64,000 bases of DNA. It comes from Carboxylicivirga mesophila (GTDB lineage Bacteria; Bacteroidota; Bacteroidia; Bacteroidales; Marinilabiliaceae). Positions 37,777 through 47,969 of the stretch are shown here, piece after piece. Under the pieces are notes generated by a model. The model was not told the origin of the DNA. It worked only from the letters and a program-made list of their open reading frames with translations, and searched no databases. Position numbers and translations under genes: made by a program. Numbering within the stretch: position 1 is the first letter of the stretch; the number at the start of each line of letters is the position of its first letter. The stretch covers positions 1 through 64,000 of the forward strand of contig NZ_JAGUCN010000014.1 in NCBI RefSeq assembly GCF_018271975.1. The letters are read 5' to 3'.

Positions 37777-37804
37777 TGCACGAAGTTGCAATATTGCTGC
37801 ACGA
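37777..37804. promoter_or_regulatory. Direct repeat TGCACGA spaced 21 bp (candidate LytTR operator)
   Basis: TGCACGA occurs at 37777-37783 and 37798-37804, exactly two helical turns apart, with the palindrome GCAATATTGC (37788-37797) between them. The placement relative to the -7 box suits an activator. Family knowledge: LytTR regulators bind paired direct repeats at about this spacing. Identity of the binder is inferred. Confidence 0.45.
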
Positions 37805-37843
37805 GGCGGTTGAGCTTTTGATCGAAGTACACAATAAGGCATT

Positions 37844-37878
37844 AAAAAAGGCCCTAATTATAATTAATTAAGACCTTT
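37844..37878 (-). terminator. def terminator
   Basis: On the minus strand, arms at 37878-37865 and 37860-37847 pair over 14 bp with two G-U, followed by six T. It ends transcription from the peptide deformylase gene. Confidence 0.75.
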
Positions 37879-37899
37879 CAAATATGGTTTCAGATAGCT

Positions 37900-38481
37900 C
37901 TATTTCGCAAATCGCATGCGGTAACGCGGCGCCACTTTGCCTTCTGCTATCTTGTTTAATTTACCTTTCAACAGTCGCTTTGAGATGCCAGAAAGATGAT
38001 CGACGTATAAAATGCCTTCGGTATGGTCATACTCATGCTGAATAACGCGGGCATTATAACCGGTAAATGTTTTCTTATGCTTATTGAAATCACGATCATA
38101 ATACTCAATTTCAATAGCCCAGGGACGTTCCACCTCACCACTCAGGTCGGGTAAACTTAGACAACCTTCATTGTCGGCCCATACCTCATCTGATTCACCT
38201 GTAATTTTAGCATTAATAAATACCTCTTTCACCGGTTGCTCATCTTCAAATAAATCTTCTTTATCCTCTTCCTTCATCCCCTCAAACACCTGCACTGTAT
38301 CAACCGTAAACAGACGAATGGCTTTATTAACCTGAGGAGCAGCCAGCCCAACACCACCAGCCTCATACATGGTTTCCCACATATTGTCAATCAGTACCTG
38401 CAAGCCTTCATAATCCGCAGTAATTTCATCACACACTTTTCGGAGTACCTTGGTACCATATGCTGTTATCGCTAATGCCAT
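37900..38481 (-). CDS. def: Peptide deformylase
   Basis: The 193-residue enzyme carries all three deformylase motifs: GVGLAAPQV, EGCLSLP (metal ligand C107) and QHEYDH (H149, E150, H153). It removes the formyl group from nascent proteins in the cytoplasm. A charged insertion (EGMKEEDKEDLFEDEQ, about residues 75-90) lies between motifs I and II. It is a monocistronic gene upstream of the terminator at 37844-37878; neighbours are unrelated. Confidence 0.97.
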   Translation of the reverse strand: MALAITAYGTKVLRKVCDEITADYEGLQVLIDNMWETMYEAGGVGLAAPQVNKAIRLFTVDTVQVFEGMKEEDKEDLFEDEQPVKEVFINAKITGESDEVWADNEGCLSLPDLSGEVERPWAIEIEYYDRDFNKHKKTFTGYNARVIQHEYDHTEGILYVDHLSGISKRLLKGKLNKIAEGKVAPRYRMRFAK

Positions 38482-38605
38482 TTATCTTCTTTTTTGTTTT
38501 CCGCTGCAAAAATAGTCTTTTTAGGGTAAACCAAAATCGAAGTGAAAAGTTTATTGCCTTAAAACGATGCGAGTTCACCGGTATTGTTTCATTAACAACA
38601 AGCCA

Positions 38606-41600
38606 TTAACGTTTACCTTTACGCACTGTGAACCAAAATTCAGAACCAATGCCTTCCTGGCTGTTAACACCAATAGTGCCTCCGTTCTTTTCCGCAAACT
38701 CCTTACAGATAATTAGTCCCAGGCCTGTTCCTTTCTCGCCTTCCGTTCCTTCAGTCTTTAGTTTTTTGTCAATCCGAAACAGTTGCTGCTGGTTTTCTTC
38801 ACTAATACCCAGCCCTGTATCTTTGATACTTATCTTCCAAAAGCCACCATTTTCATGAATAGAATAGTGTATTTCACCACCGCTACCGGTAAACTTCACG
38901 GCATTGCCGGTAAGATTACGAATAATGGTATTGATGGTGTCACGGTCGCCCCTCGCTATCATTGAATCAGCCGCATTATTTACCAGGCTGATGGATTTCC
39001 TGGTGGCCGCTGTTCGGTATAGGTTAATGTTTTCGGTTAGTAATGCAGCAACATCAAAATCCTCATCCTTAAAACAAATCTTGCCCCTTTGCGATCGCGA
39101 CCATGTCAGCAGGTTTTCAAGCAGCTTATAGATGCTATGTACCGAGCTGTTAATACGCTTTACCGCATGCCGCTTATCCTCCTCATCGGTTACTTCGTAA
39201 TTTTCATCCAACATCTCACTGATCGACATCAGGCTGCTGAAGGGATTTTTCAAATCGTGCGATATTATGGAAAAGAACTTATCCTTGGTGGCATTCATTT
39301 GCTTCAGGTTTTCCTCGGATATATGCAGCTGCCTGTTGGCCTCAAGCACCTGCTCATTTTGCACCATCAAAAGCTTATTGGTCTTTATCTTGAGTAAGAA
39401 ACGGTAGATAAAAATGACGAGCATTAATACAATCAACACCTCAATCAGCACAAACCAGATGGCCTGCCAGAAAGGCGGACGAATGGTGATTTTCAGTTCT
39501 GCAGAATCTTGACTCCACACGCCATCGCTATTGGTGCATAATACCTTAAACACATAGTCGCCCGGCTTTACATTGGCAAACGATACATAATTGCGATTGC
39601 CGGCCCTGGTCCATTTTTTATCGAGTGGAGATAACTGAAAAGCATATTGGGTTTTGTCCGAAAACAGATGGTTAAGCCCTGAATATTCCAAGGCAAAAAA
39701 CCGTTGACTGTAATCAAGTACAATCTGCTCTGTATAACTTATATCGGCCGGCAACACGTATTGGCTATCAACTTCTGCCACCGCATTACCATGCCTGTCA
39801 GTTCCGGCTAATGTTTTAACTTCATTCCCCAGCACCTCCAGACGCGTAATAACCGGTTGAGCAACAAAAGAACTGGCAGTGAGCACTTCTGGTATCATCA
39901 CATTTAGTCCGTATACACCCCCGAAATATAATTTGCCTGAACGCCCCTTGTGAAAGGCGCCACCATTAAACTCATTGCTTTGCAAACCATCACTCACGTC
40001 GTAATTTTTACATTTAAGCGTTGAGGGATCGATGCAACAAATACCATGATTGGTACTCAACCACAACTGCCCGGTTTTATCTGGTAAAATACTGTATATA
40101 ACCTCATTGGGCAAACCGTCCTTTATGCCCAATACCTTTACCTGTCCACTGTCCGGATTAAGAATATTCAATCCTTCATTGGTACCCACCCATATCTGTC
40201 CGTCGCTGTCTTCATAAATACAAAATACAATATCATTACTTAGGCTCTTTCCCTCTCCCATTTCACTGGTATAGTGCTCAAATACGCCCGACTCAGGATC
40301 CAGGCGATTGAGGCCACCGCCATAGGTGCCAATCCAAAGCTTGCCCTGCTTATCTTCGATAATACTGGCATAAACAAAATTATTCGATATACTCTGAGGG
40401 TCATTGAGTTTATTTAAGTAATGCTTAAAACGATGCGTTTCGCGGTCAAACAGATTCAGCCCATGCCTGGTGCCCACCCACAATCGCTGCTGACTGTCTT
40501 CAAAAATAACTCGCACTGAATTATCAGATATTGTATGCTCATCATCTTCATCACTTACATAGGCTTTAAAACTTCTGGTCGATGCATTAAAACGATTTAA
40601 TCCCCCACCATCAGTACCAATCCATACCGTACCACGGCTGTCCTGATACACCTCACGTACTGTATTATTGCTTAATGAGCTAATGTCGTCAGCTATATGC
40701 GAATAAGTTTTAAACCGATCTGTTTTAGGACAATAACGACATACCCCTTTATCGTTGGTTCCTATCCAAAGGCAGCTATCAGCTGTTTCGAAAATGGACC
40801 AGACAAAATTACTCGGCAGGCTATTGGTGTTTAGAGGATTATGCTTTATCAAATCAAATTTATTGGCTGAGGGCTGATAGATATTTATGCCTGCACCATA
40901 GGTACCTAACCAGATATTGCCATTTTGCTTGTCGGCATAAAGGCAGTTAAAGGCATTCTGGCTAATACTTTCCTTATCGGTAGGGTTGTGAAGGCACCGC
41001 GTCACCTGCATTTTTTTGTTGATAATAAACAGGCCATCGCCATGTGTGGCATACCATACTTTTTCGTTACCGTCAATCCACAACGACTTACTGGTGTTAA
41101 TAGCCAGGCTTCGTGTAGTATTATATGTATCAACTAGTTTTTTTGCCCATTCCTTTTGAGGAAAGTATACCCATAATCCGCCAATGGCACTTATCCATAA
41201 ACGTCCTTGCCCGTCTGCTTCCAGGTTATCAATGCCCTCAATAGCTTTTGATACCTTAAGCGATGCCGTAGTTACTCCATCCAATTCGTATTTGAACACC
41301 CCAGTTGCAGTGGCATAATAGGCCACGTGCTGACTGATGCTAATATCCGTAATATCAAAACCAGATAAACGCTTCAGCTTATTATCAGACGTCAACCGGA
41401 ACAATCCATTACTTGCACCGATGATTAAATCATCTTTATATAATTGGATGGAGTTAATAGATACTGGTTCATCAAAAAGTACAGCCTCACCGTTCATTAC
41501 GTTGAATAGGCTCAAGCCCTTTTTAGTGCCAATCACCACATTATTACCATGAATTTCAAGGCAGGTTATGGTATCGTTAACAATTAGTTCAGACTGCCCG

Positions 41601-41956
41601 GCCTTGTAATTGGTAAAAACTTCGGTAACCGGATTAAAATTGGATAACCCGCTGCGTGAGGCAAACCAAAGATTCCCTTTGGCATCCTCAGCAATGTGCT
41701 CAATCCATTTGTAGCAGATACTATTTGGGTTTTTCACATCAGTGCGATAAATGGTGAAATGATAGCCATCGAATTTATTCAAGCCATCTTCAGTGCCAAA
41801 CCACATAAAGCCTTTACTATCCTTATGAATGCAATAAACAGAGCTTAAAGACAAACCATCGTTTATGGAAATATTCTGGAAACGAATCGGGGAATCTTGC
41901 GCATGCACCAGCCGGCAGCATAACAGCAAAGATACTATTAATAGGAAGTTTTTCAT
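38606..41956 (-). CDS. Periplasmic-propeller histidine kinase (Reg_prop, Y_Y_Y, HisKA, HATPase)
   Basis: The 1116-residue protein has a signal peptide (1-19), about a dozen two-component-propeller repeats (recurring DSKGxxWFGTxxGLNxF, for example [13 protein letters not shown] and [14 protein letters not shown]), a Y_Y_Y domain (about 720-810), one membrane helix (about 820-842), a coiled coil, then HisKA with H900 in [13 protein letters not shown] and HATPase motifs ([28 protein letters not shown]). Unlike Bacteroides hybrid two-component systems it stops after the ATPase, with no receiver or AraC domain. The regulator must be encoded elsewhere. Ligand likely a glycan or other surface compound. 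Confidence 0.93.
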   Translation of the reverse strand: MKNFLLIVSLLLCCRLVHAQDSPIRFQNISINDGLSLSSVYCIHKDSKGFMWFGTEDGLNKFDGYHFTIYRTDVKNPNSICYKWIEHIAEDAKGNLWFASRSGLSNFNPVTEVFTNYKAGQSELIVNDTITCLEIHGNNVVIGTKKGLSLFNVMNGEAVLFDEPVSINSIQLYKDDLIIGASNGLFRLTSDNKLKRLSGFDITDISISQHVAYYATATGVFKYELDGVTTASLKVSKAIEGIDNLEADGQGRLWISAIGGLWVYFPQKEWAKKLVDTYNTTRSLAINTSKSLWIDGNEKVWYATHGDGLFIINKKMQVTRCLHNPTDKESISQNAFNCLYADKQNGNIWLGTYGAGINIYQPSANKFDLIKHNPLNTNSLPSNFVWSIFETADSCLWIGTNDKGVCRYCPKTDRFKTYSHIADDISSLSNNTVREVYQDSRGTVWIGTDGGGLNRFNASTRSFKAYVSDEDDEHTISDNSVRVIFEDSQQRLWVGTRHGLNLFDRETHRFKHYLNKLNDPQSISNNFVYASIIEDKQGKLWIGTYGGGLNRLDPESGVFEHYTSEMGEGKSLSNDIVFCIYEDSDGQIWVGTNEGLNILNPDSGQVKVLGIKDGLPNEVIYSILPDKTGQLWLSTNHGICCIDPSTLKCKNYDVSDGLQSNEFNGGAFHKGRSGKLYFGGVYGLNVMIPEVLTASSFVAQPVITRLEVLGNEVKTLAGTDRHGNAVAEVDSQYVLPADISYTEQIVLDYSQRFFALEYSGLNHLFSDKTQYAFQLSPLDKKWTRAGNRNYVSFANVKPGDYVFKVLCTNSDGVWSQDSAELKITIRPPFWQAIWFVLIEVLIVLMLVIFIYRFLLKIKTNKLLMVQNEQVLEANRQLHISEENLKQMNATKDKFFSIISHDLKNPFSSLMSISEMLDENYEVTDEEDKRHAVKRINSSVHSIYKLLENLLTWSRSQRGKICFKDEDFDVAALLTENINLYRTAATRKSISLVNNAADSMIARGDRDTINTIIRNLTGNAVKFTGSGGEIHYSIHENGGFWKISIKDTGLGISEENQQQLFRIDKKLKTEGTEGEKGTGLGLIICKEFAEKNGGTIGVNSQEGIGSEFWFTVRKGKR

Positions 41957-42097
41957 TTTAACCGGGTTAGTTGCATAAAATTACTTAATGATATGCCATA
42001 AACCAAGTCAATAAATGGGAATTAAAAACTAAAATAGCAGATGAAGTTGTAGTTCCCAAATTATACGATACACTTTATACAAAAATATCACAAAGAA

Positions 42098-42886
42098 TTA
42101 TTCAATCCAGATATGTCCCACCATATAGGTACGTGCTCTGCCGCTTATCAACACGCGCTCATCCAAATCCTTACAATAAAGTATGCCTCTTCGTTCAGAC
42201 ACCTGAAAAGCTGTTAACTCCTTTTTATTGAGCTGCTGGCTCCAGTATGGTACTAAAGTGCAATGTGCCGAACCTGTAACGGGATCTTCTAGTATGGTGG
42301 CCTGCGGGGTGAAAAAGCGTGACACAAAATCGCAGTTGCTACCTTTTGAGGTAGCAATTACTCCACCTGTCCCCAGGTTTATTCTATCAAAGGTATTACG
42401 ATCAATCTGCAGATTCATTACCATGCTTTCCGATGGATACACTAACACATAATCGCGGGCTTTCAGCACGGCATCGGGTTGTATATTGATAGCTTCTTTT
42501 ATGGCCTTTGGCAGTGTTTCCCTTTGCGCCGGCCGTGATGGAAAATCAAGGATAAATACATCCCTGTCACACTTTACTTCCAACTGGCCACTGATTGTCT
42601 CAAAAACCATGTTACTACAGGCATGCTCCAAATGAACTTTCAGCACATAAGCAGCAGCCAATGTAGCATGACCGCACAAATCCATCTCAATATCAGGTGT
42701 AAACCAGCGCAAGTGGTACCTATCTTCTTTTTTAACAAAAAAGGCAGTTTCGGCCACGGCATTCTCCATAGCTATCTTCAGCAGCAACTCGTCGGGCAGC
42801 CAATCTTCCAAAGGCACCACACAAGCCGGGTTACCCCCAAACACTTTATCGGTAAACGCGTCAATCTGATAGATGGTTAACTTCAT
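42098..42886 (-). CDS. PhzF-family isomerase-like protein
   Basis: The 262-residue protein has the PhzF fold signatures: IDAFTDKVFGGNPACVV at the N-terminus, the catalytic Glu E46 in NAVAETAFF, and DLCGHATLAAAY (about 70-80), with the second-half repeat ILEDPVTGSAHCTL. Members isomerise small cyclic or enol substrates. It is not in a phenazine cluster, so the substrate is unknown. The neighbouring genes give no hint. It is downstream of the spermidine-synthase-like gene on the same strand, with a 109-bp gap. Confidence 0.9.
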   Translation of the reverse strand: MKLTIYQIDAFTDKVFGGNPACVVPLEDWLPDELLLKIAMENAVAETAFFVKKEDRYHLRWFTPDIEMDLCGHATLAAAYVLKVHLEHACSNMVFETISGQLEVKCDRDVFILDFPSRPAQRETLPKAIKEAINIQPDAVLKARDYVLVYPSESMVMNLQIDRNTFDRINLGTGGVIATSKGSNCDFVSRFFTPQATILEDPVTGSAHCTLVPYWSQQLNKKELTAFQVSERRGILYCKDLDERVLISGRARTYMVGHIWIE

Positions 42887-42995
42887 AACAATAGTTTCAT
42901 TTTTCTCTAAAAAGTACCTGCAACACCAATAGCCAGGTCAACTCCATAGCTTAAAGATATCAAATATATACCGAACCTGCACCAGCTATAATTAA

Positions 42996-45242
42996 TCAGC
43001 CAGCGGCCACAAATGTTTTTTTAATCAGCAGATATGCCAATAAATAGAATGCGCCGGCCATGACCATACCATAGGTGAAACCATATAAAAATACTGGTAT
43101 TAGCACCAGTGTGCTTCCAATGACTGAAGCAGCTCCATTGATGGCAAATCCCCAATCAATCAGCTCCCCGGATTTTGCACTGCCTTTAACAAATGGCATA
43201 CCCATAAAAAAGCCAACAGGTGCCACCATCAGGCAGGTGATTATAATACGCCATGCCAATGATAGCACACCCAAATGAGCTACCACAAGCGGAAACAATA
43301 CAGCATCGGCTATCAACCACAAAACAATGGCAACAAATGGCAGTGAGGTTTTAAAACGCGTACTGAAATAACTACCCAACCCTGAACTGGCCAGCAGTAC
43401 AAACAGTAACGTCATAAAGGTGTAGGACGATGAACCAATGAACAAGGTATATTTTTGTATTAACACCACTTCGATGGCCATAAAGCCCACACCAATGACA
43501 AAGAAATAGAGCCAGCCCGCCGCTGTAAGGGCGCTATTTTTCTTGAGATAGGGCAACAGATTAAGTGGTAATACCACTATTATAACAAGTGCCAGAATAA
43601 CCAATACAATGACCATCGATAACGGAAAACCCTGAAACTCGTATGGCAACAAGCGCTTTTTAACTTGTTCAAGCGACAAATTTTTCATCAGCCCCAGTTG
43701 CCCTGTAAAAGGTCGATCATCGGTGCAGGGCGACAGGTTGGTGGATGCTTCCGCCTGACGCGCCTCCCAACCATTGGTTATAATCTGGTTGATGGGATTG
43801 GTCTGCAGGGAGTCAGCTGCCGGATACAACTGCCTGAAAAATGCATAGTTCTCCTCATTTGTTTCATGCACCGCCTGACTTATGGTGGCCCCATCAAGCG
43901 GCTGCTTGCCCAACAGTATTAAGTGGCGACGCATGGTAGGCAAATGATATACAGCCAGGTGAGCTGCGGGGTTTTCAATCCCCTCACGCTTCAGGGCATC
44001 AAGCACCTCAGATACCATACGAGGTACATAAAACTGATGTTCCATCATCAGATAACCGTTGGGAGATAAGGCCTTGTAATAGTCCTGAAAGGCCTCAGTG
44101 GTAAACAAATAATTTTCTGCCAATGCAAATGAACCAGATGCCAAAGCAGCAAAACTATTGGAGCTTAATGAATAGATGACATCAAAATAATTATCGAAGC
44201 GACGTACGTAAGCACGAGCATCTTCACTCACTACCTTCACACGCTCATCGTTATACAAGTTACCAGAGAATTCATTTAAAAAACCACTAGTCATCATGTT
44301 ATTGATGTGTGAATTAACCTCAACAGCGTGCACCTCGGTAACACCATCCTGCAAGGCCATCAGCACATCACCTCCACCACCGGCACCTAACGAAAGAAAC
44401 CGGCAGTTATCAAATTTGCTTGTGAGATAAGTTGAAGGAATGGAGAAAGGAATCCGTAACGAGTCGGGACGGTTGAAGTTACCATCAAAGGCAATCACTG
44501 GCGAGTTAGCCGCATTATCAATATTCAGCCCCCAATACTCATCGCTGTACTTGTATACCTTCAACCTGGCCATGGCGTCCCAGTGCTGGTAGATAACTTC
44601 TGCCCTGTCTTTTTGTGCACTCACCAAAAGTTGATCAGTACGGGGTAGTAATATAACACCGGATAACATCAGCAATGCAGGAATGGCCTTAAACCAAGTG
44701 GTAAAGGCCAGAAAAGAGGCGATGAACACAGGCAGTACAATCACAAAAGCGGCCTTATCGGTGCCGATGCCATTCATTAATAAAACAGAAGCAACCACGC
44801 CCAAGGCTGCGCCCAGCAAATCAGCCATGTATAATTGTGGCATGGCGACATGTGCCTTTCTGAAAATACTACTTAAGACTATACCTCCTGTAAAAAACGA
44901 TGAGCCCAGAATGATAATGGTCGCCATCAATTTCAACAGCATCTGGTAATTATTCAGAAGCTGCGTAAAATCCAGTTTCAGGTAAAGAACCACTGGTGGT
45001 CCGGCCAACATAAGCAAACCTGTTAAACTCAACAGGCAGCCATACGACTCTTTAGCCGCCAGCCGCTTGCTCATCCTTAGTGTTAAAGCGCCAAGCCCCA
45101 GCCCGAGAATACTGATACTTAGTATAAGAAAAGCAAATGTGTAGAAGTATTCAGCCGAAAAAATCCTCGACCAGATGATTTCCATGGATATAAGTGATAG
45201 TGATAACAGGAAGATCAATACGGTTTGTTTGGTCACTTTCAT
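42996..45242 (-). CDS. Membrane-embedded spermidine-synthase-like protein
   Basis: The 748-residue protein has an N-terminal set of about seven helices (residues 8-215), a class I methyltransferase/spermidine synthase-like domain (about 285-455) with the nucleotide-binding motif FLSLGAGGGGDVLM, EVHAVEVNS and VKVVSEDARAYVRR, and a C-terminal set of about six helices (about 545-740). This helical-synthase-helical fusion is seen in a family of predicted aminopropyltransferase-like membrane proteins. Whether it uses decarboxylated SAM is not decidable. No speD or speE neighbours are present. Confidence 0.85.
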   Translation of the reverse strand: MKVTKQTVLIFLLSLSLISMEIIWSRIFSAEYFYTFAFLILSISILGLGLGALTLRMSKRLAAKESYGCLLSLTGLLMLAGPPVVLYLKLDFTQLLNNYQMLLKLMATIIILGSSFFTGGIVLSSIFRKAHVAMPQLYMADLLGAALGVVASVLLMNGIGTDKAAFVIVLPVFIASFLAFTTWFKAIPALLMLSGVILLPRTDQLLVSAQKDRAEVIYQHWDAMARLKVYKYSDEYWGLNIDNAANSPVIAFDGNFNRPDSLRIPFSIPSTYLTSKFDNCRFLSLGAGGGGDVLMALQDGVTEVHAVEVNSHINNMMTSGFLNEFSGNLYNDERVKVVSEDARAYVRRFDNYFDVIYSLSSNSFAALASGSFALAENYLFTTEAFQDYYKALSPNGYLMMEHQFYVPRMVSEVLDALKREGIENPAAHLAVYHLPTMRRHLILLGKQPLDGATISQAVHETNEENYAFFRQLYPAADSLQTNPINQIITNGWEARQAEASTNLSPCTDDRPFTGQLGLMKNLSLEQVKKRLLPYEFQGFPLSMVIVLVILALVIIVVLPLNLLPYLKKNSALTAAGWLYFFVIGVGFMAIEVVLIQKYTLFIGSSSYTFMTLLFVLLASSGLGSYFSTRFKTSLPFVAIVLWLIADAVLFPLVVAHLGVLSLAWRIIITCLMVAPVGFFMGMPFVKGSAKSGELIDWGFAINGAASVIGSTLVLIPVFLYGFTYGMVMAGAFYLLAYLLIKKTFVAAG

Positions 45243-45529
45243 TTTGTTTAGGTTTTTGTCGTGTTGAGTCTCGCCTAATTAAGCAAGAAGCATACCTAAT
45301 AGTGCAGCATTATAATTTTCAAGTAATTATATTCAGTCACCTCTAAAATCAGCTGAAAAAGCTGTTCGCATCAGGGCGAAAGAGCGTTCATTTTCGAACA
45401 CAAGTAAGCTACTAAAACACGCGTAATACCACTTTTATTGATCATTCATAAGGAAACGAAAGAAATGTCATATCCAGAACATAAAGGATTATATATATTC
45501 GCCATGCATACATTAATTCAATATCGACA

Positions 45530-47866
45530 ATGAAAAAACACTTTCTATGGCTGATGCTATTGGGTGCCATTATAACGGTTACCTCAGCACAGGAGGCCAA
45601 CTTTGACCTGGCCAATAAGTTTACGCAGAGTAATGTTAAAAAATACCTTGGTTCGAGCCGTGTTAATCCGAACTGGATTGAAAACAGTCACTTGTTTTGG
45701 TATAACTACAAAACAGCTGACGGCAACTTCTATTGGTTTGTAGATCCGGTGAAGCGAACTAAAACACCACTTTTTGACAATAACGACCTGGCCGCCAAAG
45801 TAACTACTATCACACACAAGGCCTATAATGTGAATGATTTGCCAATTAAGAAGATTGAGTTTGAGAAAAACAGTCAATCGTTGTTCACGTTTGAAATGGA
45901 TGAGCTCAAATTTAAGTACAACATGAAAACCAGGCTGGTGAGTAAAATTGATACGGTGAAGAAGGAAACTAAAGATGCCTGGAAAAGCTACTCGCCCGAT
46001 AGCACATTCATTGTATTTGCCCGTCAGCACAACCTGTACCTGATGCGTGCCAATGATGTCGATAGCGTTGAAACACAGCTGACCACTGATGGTGAACGCT
46101 GGTTCAGTTACCAGAGCAATGGCGGCGATACCACCTCTGACAAGCGTCTGAAGGCCTGGGTGTCCTGGTTTAAGGATGAGAAAAAGTTTTACACCATGCG
46201 CTATGATATGCGTCAGGTAAAAGAAATGGCGGTTATCAATTCTGTGTCGGACCCGCGCCCTAAGGTTGAAACCTATAAATATGCCATGCCTGGCGATGAA
46301 CACATTGGCATTCCCCACCTTGAGATTTATGATTTAGCCGGTGAGAATTGGGTGAAGCCCGACCTGGCCAAGTGGAAGGACCAGAGCATACGGACCTACC
46401 GCCCCTCAAAAACATCGGACAAGCTGTTTGCCATACGTAAAAAACGTACTTGTGATGAGCTGGAAGTAGTGCGTATCAACACCAATACGGGTGAAGTTAC
46501 TCCACTTTTCAGTGAAGAGTCTAAGCCTTATTTTAATGACCAGATGAATCAACTGCACGTCATCAACGAAGGTGAGGAATTCATCTGGTGGTCGGAGCGT
46601 ACCGGCTGGGGGCAACTCTACCGCTACGATGCCAACGGTAACCTCAAGAACCAGATTACAAGAGGTAACTATGTGGTTGGCCAGGTGGCGCGTATCGATA
46701 CAGCCTCCAACACCATTTACTACCCGGCCTATGGCAAAGAAAAAGGCTTTGATCCTTATTACAACATCTACTATCGCAGCAGTTTTGATGGCACTACCAC
46801 GCGTATAATCACGCCAGAGGAGGCAAACCACCACTTTAGCATGCCTAAAACAGACAAGCACGCCAACTACTTTGTCAACAACTACTCGCGTGTTGATCAG
46901 GCGCCCAAAGCGGTGGTGCGCGATAAAAATGGTGCTGTAATAATGGAACTGGAAACCATGGATCTGTCGCGGGTGAAAGAGCTGGGCTGGTCCTTCCCCG
47001 AAAAATTTGTGGTAAAAGCCGAAGATGGCGTCACCGACCTGCATGGCGTTATCTGGAAACCTTTTGATTTTGATTCCACCCGCCAATATCCGGTGATATC
47101 ATATGTATACCCAGGTCCGCAAACCGAAGCTGTGGTGCGCGATTTTACAGTTACAGCGCGTTACAATACGGCTCTGGCTCAGCTGGGTTTTGTTGTCGTT
47201 TCTGTTGGTCACCGGGGCGGTAGTCCAAAACGTCATAAGTATTACCACACCTATGGGTATGACAACCTGCGCGATTACGCCCTGAAGGACGATATGTTTG
47301 CCCTGCAGCAACTGGCCAACCGTTACGATTACATCGACATCAAGCGTGTAGGCATCTTCGGGCATAGTGGTGGTGGTTTTATGTCAACGGCAGCCATGTT
47401 TGCCTATCCTGACTTTTACAAAGCCGCTGTATCGTCGGCCGGTAACCACGATAACAACATTTACAACAAATGGTGGGGCGAAACGCACCACGGTGTAAAA
47501 GAGGTGAAGAAGAAAATTAAGAAAGAAGAGAATGTGAACGACTCGACTAAAGTGGAAGCCAGTGAAGATGAGTATGAAATTACCTTTAAGAGTAAGATAC
47601 CTACTAATCCATCCATTGCCAAGAACCTGAAAGGACACCTGATGCTGGTGCATGGCGAGATTGATAACAATGTGCACCCGGCCAACACCATGCGCGTTGT
47701 CAAAGCTTTGATGGATGCCCGTAAGCGCTTCGATTTTATGATCATCCCTAATGTGCGCCACGGATTCTCGCAGTATTCGCCGTATTTTGAGAAGATGATA
47801 TGGTACCATTTTGCCGAACACCTGTTGGGCGATTACCGCAATAATGTGGATTTAGATTTGCCTTAA
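45530..47866 (+). CDS. S9-family dipeptidyl peptidase IV-like protease
   Basis: The 778-residue enzyme has a signal peptide (1-20, LMLLGAIITVTSAQ), a DPP-IV-type propeller (about 30-540) and an alpha/beta hydrolase. The triad is S613 in GHSGGG, D712 and H744. A highly charged lysine/glutamate insertion (about 655-690) occurs within the catalytic domain. It cleaves dipeptides from periplasmic or exported peptides. It is divergent from the spermidine-synthase-like gene and ends in a hairpin at 47894-47925. The window also holds a shorter S9 lipoprotein at 23094. Confidence 0.93.
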   Translation: MKKHFLWLMLLGAIITVTSAQEANFDLANKFTQSNVKKYLGSSRVNPNWIENSHLFWYNYKTADGNFYWFVDPVKRTKTPLFDNNDLAAKVTTITHKAYNVNDLPIKKIEFEKNSQSLFTFEMDELKFKYNMKTRLVSKIDTVKKETKDAWKSYSPDSTFIVFARQHNLYLMRANDVDSVETQLTTDGERWFSYQSNGGDTTSDKRLKAWVSWFKDEKKFYTMRYDMRQVKEMAVINSVSDPRPKVETYKYAMPGDEHIGIPHLEIYDLAGENWVKPDLAKWKDQSIRTYRPSKTSDKLFAIRKKRTCDELEVVRINTNTGEVTPLFSEESKPYFNDQMNQLHVINEGEEFIWWSERTGWGQLYRYDANGNLKNQITRGNYVVGQVARIDTASNTIYYPAYGKEKGFDPYYNIYYRSSFDGTTTRIITPEEANHHFSMPKTDKHANYFVNNYSRVDQAPKAVVRDKNGAVIMELETMDLSRVKELGWSFPEKFVVKAEDGVTDLHGVIWKPFDFDSTRQYPVISYVYPGPQTEAVVRDFTVTARYNTALAQLGFVVVSVGHRGGSPKRHKYYHTYGYDNLRDYALKDDMFALQQLANRYDYIDIKRVGIFGHSGGGFMSTAAMFAYPDFYKAAVSSAGNHDNNIYNKWWGETHHGVKEVKKKIKKEENVNDSTKVEASEDEYEITFKSKIPTNPSIAKNLKGHLMLVHGEIDNNVHPANTMRVVKALMDARKRFDFMIIPNVRHGFSQYSPYFEKMIWYHFAEHLLGDYRNNVDLDLP

Positions 47867-47893
47867 GCGAGAAGATTCAATAAGTTTATAAAA

Positions 47894-47925
47894 GCGCCCC
47901 ACATTCAATCAGTAATGCGGGGCGC
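47894..47925. terminator. Bidirectional terminator
   Basis: GCGCCCC (47894-47900) pairs with GGGGCGC (47919-47925), and after one A-C mismatch CATT pairs with AATG, over an eight-base loop. It lies between convergent genes with A/T-rich flanks. Confidence 0.75.
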
Positions 47926-47969
47926 AAATATTACATTGTTTCTTAAAAGATATTTTGCATTTTCTAACC

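Noticed and set aside
45584-47821. Several minus-strand frames (up to 244 aa) opposite the DPP IV-like gene
   Set aside because: They mirror the codon pattern of the real gene and hold no domain.
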